Assembly: GCF_015694525.1 (NCBI RefSeq)
Contig: NZ_JADQDM010000023.1
Span: 1 to 64,000 of the forward strand
Origin: Hymenobacter ruricola
Lineage (GTDB): Bacteria > Bacteroidota > Bacteroidia > Cytophagales > Hymenobacteraceae
Reading direction: 5' to 3'
Length of the DNA: 64,000 nucleotides
The notes beneath the pieces were generated by a model. That model saw only the letters and a program-made list of their open reading frames with translations, was not told the origin of the DNA and did no database searches. Each line of letters starts with the position of its first letter. The first letter of the stretch is position 1. The position numbers and the translations under genes were made by a program. Positions 1 to 5,634 of the stretch are shown piece by piece.

Positions 1-339
1 AAATGTGAATAAGAGACAGGGTAGGGCGCGCAGGCGCCAGCGCAGGTTGCGGGCCTCGTGCAGGCAGGCGGCGCGGCGCCGGGCCAGCGGGCGCGGGTCG
101 AAGGGGCCGGGCGGCGGGGTGTCGGCGGGTTCGGGCGGGACTTCAGCCGCTTCGAGGGGGGCCAGGAAGGGGGCCAGGCGGGCGGCCACGGCGGCGGTGT
201 AGGCGCGGCGGCCGGCTTCGAGCTGGCTGAGCAGGGCCGGCGACACGCCCAGCAGGGCGGCCAGCTCGGCGCGGGTGAGGCCGTAGTAACGGCACACCCG
301 CGCCAGGCGCGATTCGGAATAGGAGGCGGAACGGGCCAT
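1..339 (-). CDS. XRE-family helix-turn-helix regulator (partial, runs off left edge)
   Basis: 113 codons are visible from ATG at 339 and no stop is reached before the window ends. Residues ~10-45 form a Cro/C1-type HTH: the segment YYGLTRAELAALLGVSPALL is followed by SQLEAGRR, the usual recognition-helix pattern. The rest is Ala/Pro/Arg-rich and may be a linker. The family binds palindromic operators as dimers. Tandem inverted repeats begin 8 bp upstream of the start and recur upstream of the operon at 2185, so autoregulation and control of that operon are likely by inference. It could be a restriction-modification controller or an antitoxin-like repressor. The start is the first ATG and no better one is visible. 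Confidence 0.8.
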   Translation of the reverse strand, partial: MARSASYSESRLARVCRYYGLTRAELAALLGVSPALLSQLEAGRRAYTAAVAARLAPFLAPLEAAEVPPEPADTPPPGPFDPRPLARRRAACLHEARNLRWRLRALPCLLFTF

Positions 340-347
340 CGGAACGG

Positions 348-430
348 TTGTAAACAATTATGGGATACTTGCCGAAATTGTTTACAAGATATGTAAACAA
401 TTATTGCCCTGGCTTCGAAATTGTTTACAA
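348..430. promoter_or_regulatory. Tandem operator-like inverted repeats upstream of the XRE gene
   Basis: Four half-sites are visible: TTGTAAACAATT at 348-359, AATTGTTTACAA at 376-387, ATGTAAACAATT at 391-402 and AATTGTTTACAA at 419-430. Both half-site types recur at exactly 43 bp. The block abuts the start codon of the XRE gene. The same 43-bp architecture is found at 2232-2314. A role as operator for the neighbouring HTH protein is inference. Confidence 0.7.
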
Positions 431-458
431 GAGCTGTGAGCAGCCCCACTGGCAACGA

Positions 459-490
459 AAAGCCCCGCCTGCGGGGGCAGGCGGGGCTTT
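459..490 (-). terminator. Intrinsic terminator of the 2185-510 operon
   Basis: A 14-bp perfect GC-rich stem (AAAGCCCCGCCTGC and its complement) has a 4-nt loop. On the minus strand it is followed by a short T tract (CTTTTCGTT). It lies 20 bp past the stop codon at 510. Confidence 0.75.
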
Positions 491-509
491 CCATACGCGT
501 ACAACAAGC

Positions 510-896
510 CTATCGGGGAGGATTTGAACCGGCAGCCGTCGCGTCATTGGCAGCAGGCGCACCGCCGAAACCGGATTGGGCCTTGCGGCCCAGGCGTTCC
601 GCAATCAGGCGCAGTTCTTCCCGGGCAGCAGGGTTGGACCGCAATTCGGCTTCCTCCTGCTGGAGTTGGTACCGGTGCCGCCATTCAATAAGCTCTAGGC
701 GGTCTGCTCGGGGCGCGCCCCGGTTATCACGTAGGTATTTCGCGGCCCACTCGTCAAATTGGGCGGGGCTAAGAGCTGCTCTTGGGGCCGGATGGCGTGG
801 AGTGGCTGCTGGTCCCGTATGCACCGGAACCGCTGGTACCGACGAAGCGGAGCCAGGCCCAGGGGTGTTCGACGGCAAAAACGCTTCGGGTTTCAT
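510..896 (-). CDS. Hypothetical protein, last gene of the IIG-remnant/ART operon
   Basis: This is a 128-residue protein that I do not recognise. The N-terminal ~40 residues are Pro/Ala/Ser-rich and probably disordered. Residues ~43-105 are charged and helical-looking, with segments such as LSPAQFDEWAAKYLRD and LIEWRHRYQLQQEEAEL. The tail is Gly/Ala/Pro-rich. There is no signal peptide or membrane segment. It follows the ADP-ribosyltransferase-like gene by 26 bp and precedes an intrinsic terminator, so it is probably the last gene of that operon. A role as immunity protein or cofactor for the upstream ART is possible from position alone. Confidence 0.55.
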   Translation of the reverse strand: MKPEAFLPSNTPGPGSASSVPAVPVHTGPAATPRHPAPRAALSPAQFDEWAAKYLRDNRGAPRADRLELIEWRHRYQLQQEEAELRSNPAAREELRLIAERLGRKAQSGFGGAPAANDATAAGSNPPR

Positions 897-922
897 ACTA
901 GCAAGATACGTAAGACAGGCCG

Positions 923-1507
923 TTATAATTCATCCAACACAATGCGCGTGTAGCCGGTTTCAGCTACCATTGCCACCACCTCAAACCGTGTGCGTGGCGC
1001 AAACAACACCTCGCTCTCGTTTTGCCCGTCAACCCCGTATTTCGATATTTCTCCAATGAGCCGGCCGGTGCGCGACTGAATGACGAATAAGCAATTCTTG
1101 CGGGGACTGTGCAGATACTGATGAGCAACGGTAGCTTTCTGGCTGGCCGAGAGAAAAGCCGGCCAGCTAACGGGCTCGCCCGAATCCATACTGGCGCGAT
1201 AAAATAAAAGCTGCCCAGTGCGTAGCTGTGCGCCGCAGAAAACCAACCCCACATACGCCGGCAGCTTGGCCAGCGCCGCCGCTAAGCCCTGCCCCAGCAA
1301 GGTGTTATTAGCCCCGCTGCTGGCGTGCAACTTTCGGTTTAGGGCCTCGAAGCCATCATCGGTGTAATAATAAATCGCGGCTTTGTCGAGCGTAGTGAGC
1401 ATGGGCAGGGCGGTGGCCCGGCGGCCTTGCTGCACGGCCCGCCAGCCCTCGGGGCAGTAGTGCCGAAGGTATTCGGCCAGTTGTTGGCGCTGTTGCGGGG
1501 TCAGCAT
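923..1507 (-). CDS. Mono-ADP-ribosyltransferase-like protein (R-S-E fold, first Arg apparently lost)
   Basis: A 194-residue protein without signal peptide. The layout matches arginine-type ADP-ribosyltransferase domains: a helical lead-in (DKAAIYYYTDDGFEALNRKL, residues 41-60), a first strand YVGLVFCGAQ (85-94) where the family has Y/F-R-G, an S-x-S block FLSAS (118-122) in place of F-x-S-T-S, a core strand NCLFVIQ, and the E-x-E motif ESEVLF (E164, E166) followed by PRTRFEVV. The Cys where the NAD-binding Arg is expected suggests a degenerate or atypical enzyme. R104 (FYRAS) is an alternative Arg but sits one element later. The gene starts 3 bp after the stop of the upstream IIG remnant, so the two are co-translated. 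Confidence 0.65.
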   Translation of the reverse strand: MLTPQQRQQLAEYLRHYCPEGWRAVQQGRRATALPMLTTLDKAAIYYYTDDGFEALNRKLHASSGANNTLLGQGLAAALAKLPAYVGLVFCGAQLRTGQLLFYRASMDSGEPVSWPAFLSASQKATVAHQYLHSPRKNCLFVIQSRTGRLIGEISKYGVDGQNESEVLFAPRTRFEVVAMVAETGYTRIVLDEL

Positions 1508-1510
1508 GGG

Positions 1511-2185
1511 CTACTCCTGGCCCGGCGTGGCCCCGCCTCCGCCCTCCACCAGCGCGATTTCGGCGGGCGTGAGCTGGTAGAGCCGGTACACCAGCTGGTC
1601 GAGGTCGGCGTCGAGGCGGGCCAGGCGCTGGCGGGCGGCGGCCTGCTGCTGCTGGTGCTGCTCAAAGTGCTGCAGCCACTCCCCTTTCTCGGGCAGGTTG
1701 AGGGAGCGGCCGAGGGCTTTGCCCAGGGCCGTGCTCCAGGGCTTCCACTCGGCCGTGAGGGCCAGCTTGCCGGTGAGGGGCGCCGTCAGGCCCAGCTTCT
1801 GCTTGGCGTCGAGCAGGGTGCGGGCGTCTTTGAGCTCCACCACGGCCCGCACCGGCCCGCCGAGGGCGCCCTTGCCGTCGGCCCCGAAGTCGCCGAGGGC
1901 GCCGTCGGGCTTGGTGCCGTCCACGTTGGTTTTCTTTTCGAGCAGCAGCTGGCGGTAGTCGGGCCGCTCGTGCTCGTAGCCCAGCGCCTGCCCAAACACG
2001 AGGGTGAGAAACTCGGCCTGCAGGGCTTCCTCTTTCTGGCTGGTCACGTAGCCCGAGGCAATGCGCTGCTGCCACTGGCGCAGCTTCTCCACGCGGGCGG
2101 GCCAGTCGGGCAGCACGGTGGCGGGGTGGTAGGTGGCAAGCGGCGCGGGCAAGGCCGCCGGGGCGGGAGCAAAGAGGGGTAGCAT
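1511..2185 (-). pseudogene. Type IIG restriction enzyme/methyltransferase with the centre deleted in frame
   Basis: Only 224 residues remain, where type IIG enzymes usually have about 900-1100. The N-terminal part (residues ~30-130) looks like their nuclease module: KEEALQAEFLTLVFGQALGY, then KTNVDGTKPDGALGDFG and the catalytic-type strand VRAVVELKDARTLLDAKQ. It then jumps directly to the usual C-terminal end: KPWSTALGKALGRSL, GEWLQHFEQ, and LDQLVYRLYQLTPAEIALVE. The whole methyltransferase (motifs I and NPPY) and most of the specificity region are absent, yet the frame is kept. It is therefore an in-frame deletion remnant that may still be expressed. It heads an operon with the ART-like gene, and operator-like repeats lie 47 bp upstream. 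Confidence 0.75.
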
Positions 2186-2231
2186 GGCCGCGAAGGTAGC
2201 GGCGGGGGTGAGTTGGGCGGCGGGCCGGCTG

Positions 2232-2314
2232 TTGTAAAGAATTATGGGAGCTGAGCCGAAATTGTTTACAAGGATTGTAAAGAATTATGGGGGCTTGGCG
2301 GAAATTGTTTACAA
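2232..2314. promoter_or_regulatory. Second tandem operator-like repeat block
   Basis: Half-sites are TTGTAAAGAATT at 2232-2243 and 2275-2286, and AATTGTTTACAA at 2260-2271 and 2303-2314. Both recur at 43 bp, exactly as in the block at 348-430. It lies upstream of the minus-strand operon that starts at 2185. Confidence 0.7.
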
Positions 2315-2331
2315 GCGGGGTTGGCCCTGAC

Positions 2332-2394
2332 GCCGGGACCTCACCCCCTGCCCCCCTCTCCTGGGGAGAGGGGGGCAGGGGGTGAGGTCCCGGC
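2332..2394. repeat. Perfect 30-bp inverted repeat, 3-bp loop
   Basis: The arms GCCGGGACCTCACCCCCTGC... (2332-2361) and its exact complement (2365-2394) surround TGG. The composition is strongly strand-biased (C-rich then G-rich). It is an intergenic palindromic repeat of unknown function. Confidence 0.8.
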
Positions 2395-2396
2395 AG

Positions 2397-2427
2397 CTCA
2401 GTCCGGCCGCTCGTTCCAATCCACCTT
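2397..2427 (-). pseudogene. Fragment of a TonB-dependent receptor 3' end (copy A)
   Basis: About 31 bp match the last codons and stop of the intact receptor gene at 5635-7869 (VDxNERPD then TGA). The match ends where the MITE-like element at 2429 begins. Confidence 0.6.
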
Positions 2428-2428
2428 G

Positions 2429-2542
2429 CTGGCGCGCGTCTGCGACGCGTGCCTACTGGCTTCGAGCCTCTGGCTCGGGCGAAAAGAGGCGCTGGCAGGC
2501 GTTGGAAAGCTACCGGTAGGCACGCGTCTGCGACGCGCGCCA
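2429..2542. mobile_element. MITE-like element with ~26-bp terminal inverted repeats
   Basis: About 114 bp are bounded by TGGCGCGCGTCTGCGACGCG... (from 2429) and its near-exact inverse ending at 2542. The ends are themselves palindromic (CGCGTCTGCGACGCG). There is no coding capacity. It directly abuts the truncated receptor fragment at 2397-2427, which fits insertion or a deletion at that point. Mobility is inferred from structure only. Confidence 0.5.
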
Positions 2543-2553
2543 GCTTGCGCCAG

Positions 2554-2696
2554 CTACTCCGGCCGCTCGTTCAGGTTCACCTTCGTGGTCTTATTAATGG
2601 AGATGAACACGCCCACGAACAGCATCTGCGGCGCCCCGGGCGTGATGGCCACGCTGCGGAGCTGGCCGCTGGCGTCGGGCTGGCCGGCGAAATTGC
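2554..2696 (-). pseudogene. Fragment of a TonB-dependent receptor 3' end (copy B)
   Basis: The minus strand encodes the last ~47 residues of a receptor closely related to the intact one at 5635-7869: SGQLRSVAITPGAPQMLFVG followed by VFISINKTTKV and a TAG stop. Similarity stops abruptly at 2696, 16 bp before the next gene's stop codon. The first ~700 codons of this copy are absent, so it is a truncated relic. Confidence 0.75.
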
Positions 2697-2712
2697 AAGG
2701 CGGCTCACTGCG

Positions 2713-3288
2713 CTAAGCTCGCAGCGCCCCCACGTACCGATAGGTGGTGATGAGCACGCCCGAAGGCGTGGCCTGCGAGCCAACGAAGGCCAGCTCGCGC
2801 GCGTCGAGGCGGTCGGAAAACAGGCGCTTGCCCGGGCCCAGCACCACGGGGTACACCAGCAGCACCAGCTCATCGGCCAGCCCCTGAACCAGTAGCTCCG
2901 ACGTGAGCGAGGTGCTGCCCCAGAGGACGAGGTCGGGGCCGGCGGTGGCCTTGAGGCGGCGCACGCCTTCCAGCGCGTCGGTGCCCAGGCCCTGGGCCGG
3001 GCCCCAGCCGAGGCTGTCGGGGCGGTGGGTGGCCACGTATTTGGTGGCCGTGTTCAACTGCTTGGCCATCGGGGTATCGCCGGCGGTAGGCCAGTAGCCG
3101 GCCCAGAGGTCGTAGGTCCGGCGGCCCAGCAGCAAGTCGAAGCGGCTGCCCTGGGCTTCCAGCACGGCCGCCAGCCCGGCCGGCGAGCGGTAGGGCGTCG
3201 TCCAGTCGCCGTGCGTGAAGTGTTCGTCGTTTTCGTGCTGGACAACCCCGTCGAGGGAAATGTGGGCCAGGATGCGGAGCTTTCTCAT
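2713..3288 (-). CDS. RibD C-terminal-domain (dihydrofolate-reductase-like) protein
   Basis: A 191-residue cytosolic protein. It starts MRKLRILAHISLDGVV, typical of the family with a beta strand then the SLDG loop. FDLLLGRRTYDLWAGYW (the GRxTYD block that lines the NADPH/substrate cleft) and LVLWGSTSLTSELLVQGLAD (G-S-x-x-L near the C-terminus, with Trp as in the YyaP/YwjB group) follow. Length fits this single-domain family, whose members are NAD(P)H reductases of uncertain substrate and are not classical folate enzymes. A longer in-frame extension upstream is possible, but the motif-bearing start at 3288 is standard. Confidence 0.85.
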   Translation of the reverse strand: MRKLRILAHISLDGVVQHENDEHFTHGDWTTPYRSPAGLAAVLEAQGSRFDLLLGRRTYDLWAGYWPTAGDTPMAKQLNTATKYVATHRPDSLGWGPAQGLGTDALEGVRRLKATAGPDLVLWGSTSLTSELLVQGLADELVLLVYPVVLGPGKRLFSDRLDARELAFVGSQATPSGVLITTYRYVGALRA

Positions 3289-3499
3289 GGGGGTCTTGCT
3301 GGGGTGAATGCCGAGCGCAAAGGTGGCGCACACAGCGCCCCAGCAAAAGGGGCAATTGTGCCAAACAAGGCGGCCGTTTGCGGCAAGGGGGCGGCTAACG
3401 GATGGTGGATGAGCTTTGCAGACAAGCGCATTGGCCCGCGCCCCGCACGCCGCATATTTGCTAGCCCGCACCAGCCGCTGGTACGTCTCCCACCCCGCC

Positions 3500-4630
3500 A
3501 TGCCCATCCGCCTGCCTGTCGGCTTGCTGCTGTTGCTTGCCGCCGCGCTATGCTTCGGCTGCTCTCACCCCGACAAAGCCCCCACTGCCGCCGCGCTGCC
3601 CCCACCGCCGCCGGAGTCGTTTGTGGAGCTCCTGCCGGAGTTGGACTACGGCTACGCCGAACGCTACGGCTGGGCGGCCCTCCGGCAGGCCGTGCAAACA
3701 CAAATAGTGCTGCCCTTCGGCACGCCCGTGCCCGCCGACACCAGCCGGGTAGTCGTGTGCTTTGAGGTAAGGAACTGGGGTTCGATAGCCGAAGCGCAGG
3801 TGGTGCGGGGCCTGAGTCCGGCCGTGGATTCGGCCGTGTTGGCGGCTGTGCACCAGTTGCACTTTCGAACCAGCGGGGTTCCCGAGGGCCGGGGGTACAC
3901 GCTGGTTATTCCGGCCCCCGGCGCGGCCAGCCCCGCCCAGCGCCGCGAGGCCACCACCCGCTGGCAGCGCACCGCCGTGCGCCGGCCCGGCGAGGCCGAT
4001 ACCGCCTTCGTGCGGCGGGTGCTGCCGCTGTCGTACCCTTGGTACGAGCCCAACGCCCTGCAGTCCCTGGCCTGGCGGGCCAGCCCCTACGGCCGGCAGC
4101 TGGTGTTCGCGAAATCGGTCATCGACCCATCTACCCCCTACACCAGCTACGGCTGGCGCGATACCGAGGTGTTCGTACTCGACCCCTACCGGCCGCATAC
4201 CTACGCCGTGCAACGGTTTCATCTGGAAAATATCGGCGACCTGCCCGACCAGTCGGCGATTCCCTTCGTAGCCGACGTCAATGCCGACGGCCGCCCCGAC
4301 TTGGTGACGCTTGTCACCTATAGCCAAAGCGAAGACGGTGGCCACATGGATTACTACCGCGTGGAAGTGCTGCACACCGCTGGCCAGGACAAAGCCGGCC
4401 GCCCCCGCTACCGCTTCGACAAAACACCTTACCCCTACCTCGAATACCGCCAGGACGAAACCCCGGGCCCCCGCCCCGCGGAATTTACGCCTGCCACCGT
4501 GCGCCGGGCACTGGCCCGGCACTGGCGGCGTACCCGACCAGTCGCTGCGCCATTACGTGACAGTGCTACCACCCCGGCCACCCCAAAAGCTCGGGGCACC
4601 TCCCCGCAAAAAGACAGCACTGGCCAGTAA
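3500..4630 (+). CDS. Lipoprotein with a TonB-C-terminal-like domain
   Basis: 376 residues. The first ~20 form a lipoprotein signal ending in ALCFGC, so the protein is probably anchored to a membrane by a lipid-modified Cys. Residues ~45-145 resemble the energy-transducer TonB C-terminal domain: a helical start, then VVVCFEVRNWGSIAEAQVVR and SAVLAAVHQLHF, ending VIP. A Ca-binding/VCBS-like stretch ADVNADGRPDLVTL lies near residue 258, and the Pro/Thr/Lys-rich tail looks disordered. An in-frame ATG at 3416 exists, but the signal peptide fixes the start at 3500. A TonB-like lipoprotein without a membrane helix may act in the envelope rather than in energy transduction; this is inference. Confidence 0.75.
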   Translation: MPIRLPVGLLLLLAAALCFGCSHPDKAPTAAALPPPPPESFVELLPELDYGYAERYGWAALRQAVQTQIVLPFGTPVPADTSRVVVCFEVRNWGSIAEAQVVRGLSPAVDSAVLAAVHQLHFRTSGVPEGRGYTLVIPAPGAASPAQRREATTRWQRTAVRRPGEADTAFVRRVLPLSYPWYEPNALQSLAWRASPYGRQLVFAKSVIDPSTPYTSYGWRDTEVFVLDPYRPHTYAVQRFHLENIGDLPDQSAIPFVADVNADGRPDLVTLVTYSQSEDGGHMDYYRVEVLHTAGQDKAGRPRYRFDKTPYPYLEYRQDETPGPRPAEFTPATVRRALARHWRRTRPVAAPLRDSATTPATPKARGTSPQKDSTGQ

Positions 4631-4658
4631 GGATTACCCGCCGGCACTTCTTGCTGGC

Positions 4659-4713
4659 ACACGCCCACAAACAGCATCCGCGGCGCCCCGGGCGTGACGG
4701 CCACGCTGCGGAG
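4659..4713 (-). pseudogene. Third fragment of the TonB-receptor 3' end (copy C)
   Basis: 55 bp match the receptor gene 3' region (codons for LRSVAVTPGAPRMLFVGV) with few differences. Both ends diverge abruptly. Together with copies A and B it shows repeated local loss or copying of this receptor end. Confidence 0.6.
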
Positions 4714-4717
4714 TGGC

Positions 4718-4888
4718 ATGCCGCCTGACCTGCGCGCCGCCCACCGCACCTTCTACACCCGCGTGGAGTGCCTCTACCGAGCCAAAAAATTCACCCTCGA
4801 CACCGAGCGCGTGCAGCACCTCTTCGAGCGCTACGCCGACCTGAGTGCCCCCTCCCCCCGCAGCCAAAGCGCCAGCCAAGCTGCCTAA
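4718..4888 (+). pseudogene. Short ORF, probably the C-terminal remnant of an unrecognised gene
   Basis: A 56-codon ORF (MPPDLRAAHRTFYTRVECLY...) begins right after the receptor fragment at 4659-4713 and ends with TAA. Residues up to ~45 have the composition of a real protein (FTLDTERVQHLFERYADL), so it may be the tail of a gene whose 5' part was lost at the junction near 4713. I do not recognise the family. It could also be spurious. Confidence 0.3.
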
Positions 4889-4940
4889 GGGCAAGCCAAC
4901 TGCGAGCAGCCCAGCGTAGGCCCGCCCGGCGATTGGGACA

Positions 4941-5021
4941 TAGTAAGAATAAACGAGGCCGGGCCAAAATACTTACTAATCCCTGGTAAGTATTTTGGCC
5001 CGGCCTCGTTTATTCTTACTA
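4941..5021. repeat. Perfect 36-bp inverted repeat, 9-nt loop
   Basis: The arms TAGTAAGAATAAACGAGGCC... (4941-4976) and its exact complement (4986-5021) make a long hairpin. It sits between the small ORF and the convergent lipoprotein gene, so it may also stop transcription in both directions. Its GC content is lower than its surroundings. Confidence 0.8.
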
Positions 5022-5057
5022 GGGGTTCACCTATGTTGCTTTCGGCGGTGCCTCCTG

Positions 5058-5543
5058 CTACCGGGCGGCATACGTCACGGTTTGATTCCACGTCGTTCCG
5101 TCGGGCATGGCTTCGGTGTAGGTGAGCGCAAGGGTCGTAGCGGTTAGCGTCGTAATCTTATTGCTTACTCCTGCTGGATTGAAAATAATCTCGGTTTCGT
5201 TGGCGGCGAAAGCCCAGGTTATGGTGCTGGGGGGCGTCGAGGACTGGCATTGCAGCGGCCCATCTTCTATCGTCAAGGTTCGGTCGGCGTTGAAGTGGTC
5301 GAGGTCATCCAGCGCGCAGGCAGGAAAGTAATTGGACGGGGGTGATGTGCTTGATGTCACTACACCCACAGGGGTAGTGTAAGCATCTGTAATGCTCTGC
5401 TTATTCCAGCCCGTTGTGGTCAGCCATATTTCCCGCTGCGAGCGTTTGTCGGGTTCCGGCTCCTTATCCTTTTTGCAGTTGGTGAGGCCAAAGGCGCTGC
5501 CGGTGAGCAGGGCCAGTATAAGAAAGCGTAACGAAATGGTCAT
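5058..5543 (-). CDS. Small lipocalin-like lipoprotein
   Basis: 161 residues. The signal MTISLRFLILALLTGSAFG is followed by the lipobox LTNC and the charged tail KKDKEPEPDK that is typical of Bacteroidota surface or periplasmic lipoproteins. The mature part has alternating strands, with WLTTTGWNKQSIT at the start, FNADRTLTIEDG in the middle, and repeated TxTxTTLALTYTE near the end. This is the layout of the lipocalin-like small lipoprotein families. Its ligand is unknown. It sits convergent to the short ORF and is separated by a long hairpin. Base composition is lower in GC than its neighbours. Confidence 0.7.
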   Translation of the reverse strand: MTISLRFLILALLTGSAFGLTNCKKDKEPEPDKRSQREIWLTTTGWNKQSITDAYTTPVGVVTSSTSPPSNYFPACALDDLDHFNADRTLTIEDGPLQCQSSTPPSTITWAFAANETEIIFNPAGVSNKITTLTATTLALTYTEAMPDGTTWNQTVTYAAR

Positions 5544-5634
5544 GGGTGGATTTGGTTGGTTTCCGTCGAAACGACAGTTACCGCCTGAATATTGGCTGAG
5601 CGCAACAATTAGCGTCCGGCATCCGGCAATGTCC

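Noticed and set aside
513..540. Sequence resembling the T-loop and 3' end of a tRNA on the minus strand (GGTTCAAATCCTCCCC)
   Set aside because: The T-stem does not pair properly (only three of five pairs), no acceptor or anticodon arm can be formed upstream, and the region codes for the end of the 128-residue ORF. At most it could be an attachment-site remnant, for which there is no second copy in the window.
1196..1200. R104 (FYRAS) as the catalytic Arg of the ART-like protein
   Set aside because: It sits about 13 residues after the strand where the family Arg lies, in the position of the following helix. It was kept only as an alternative, not as the main call.
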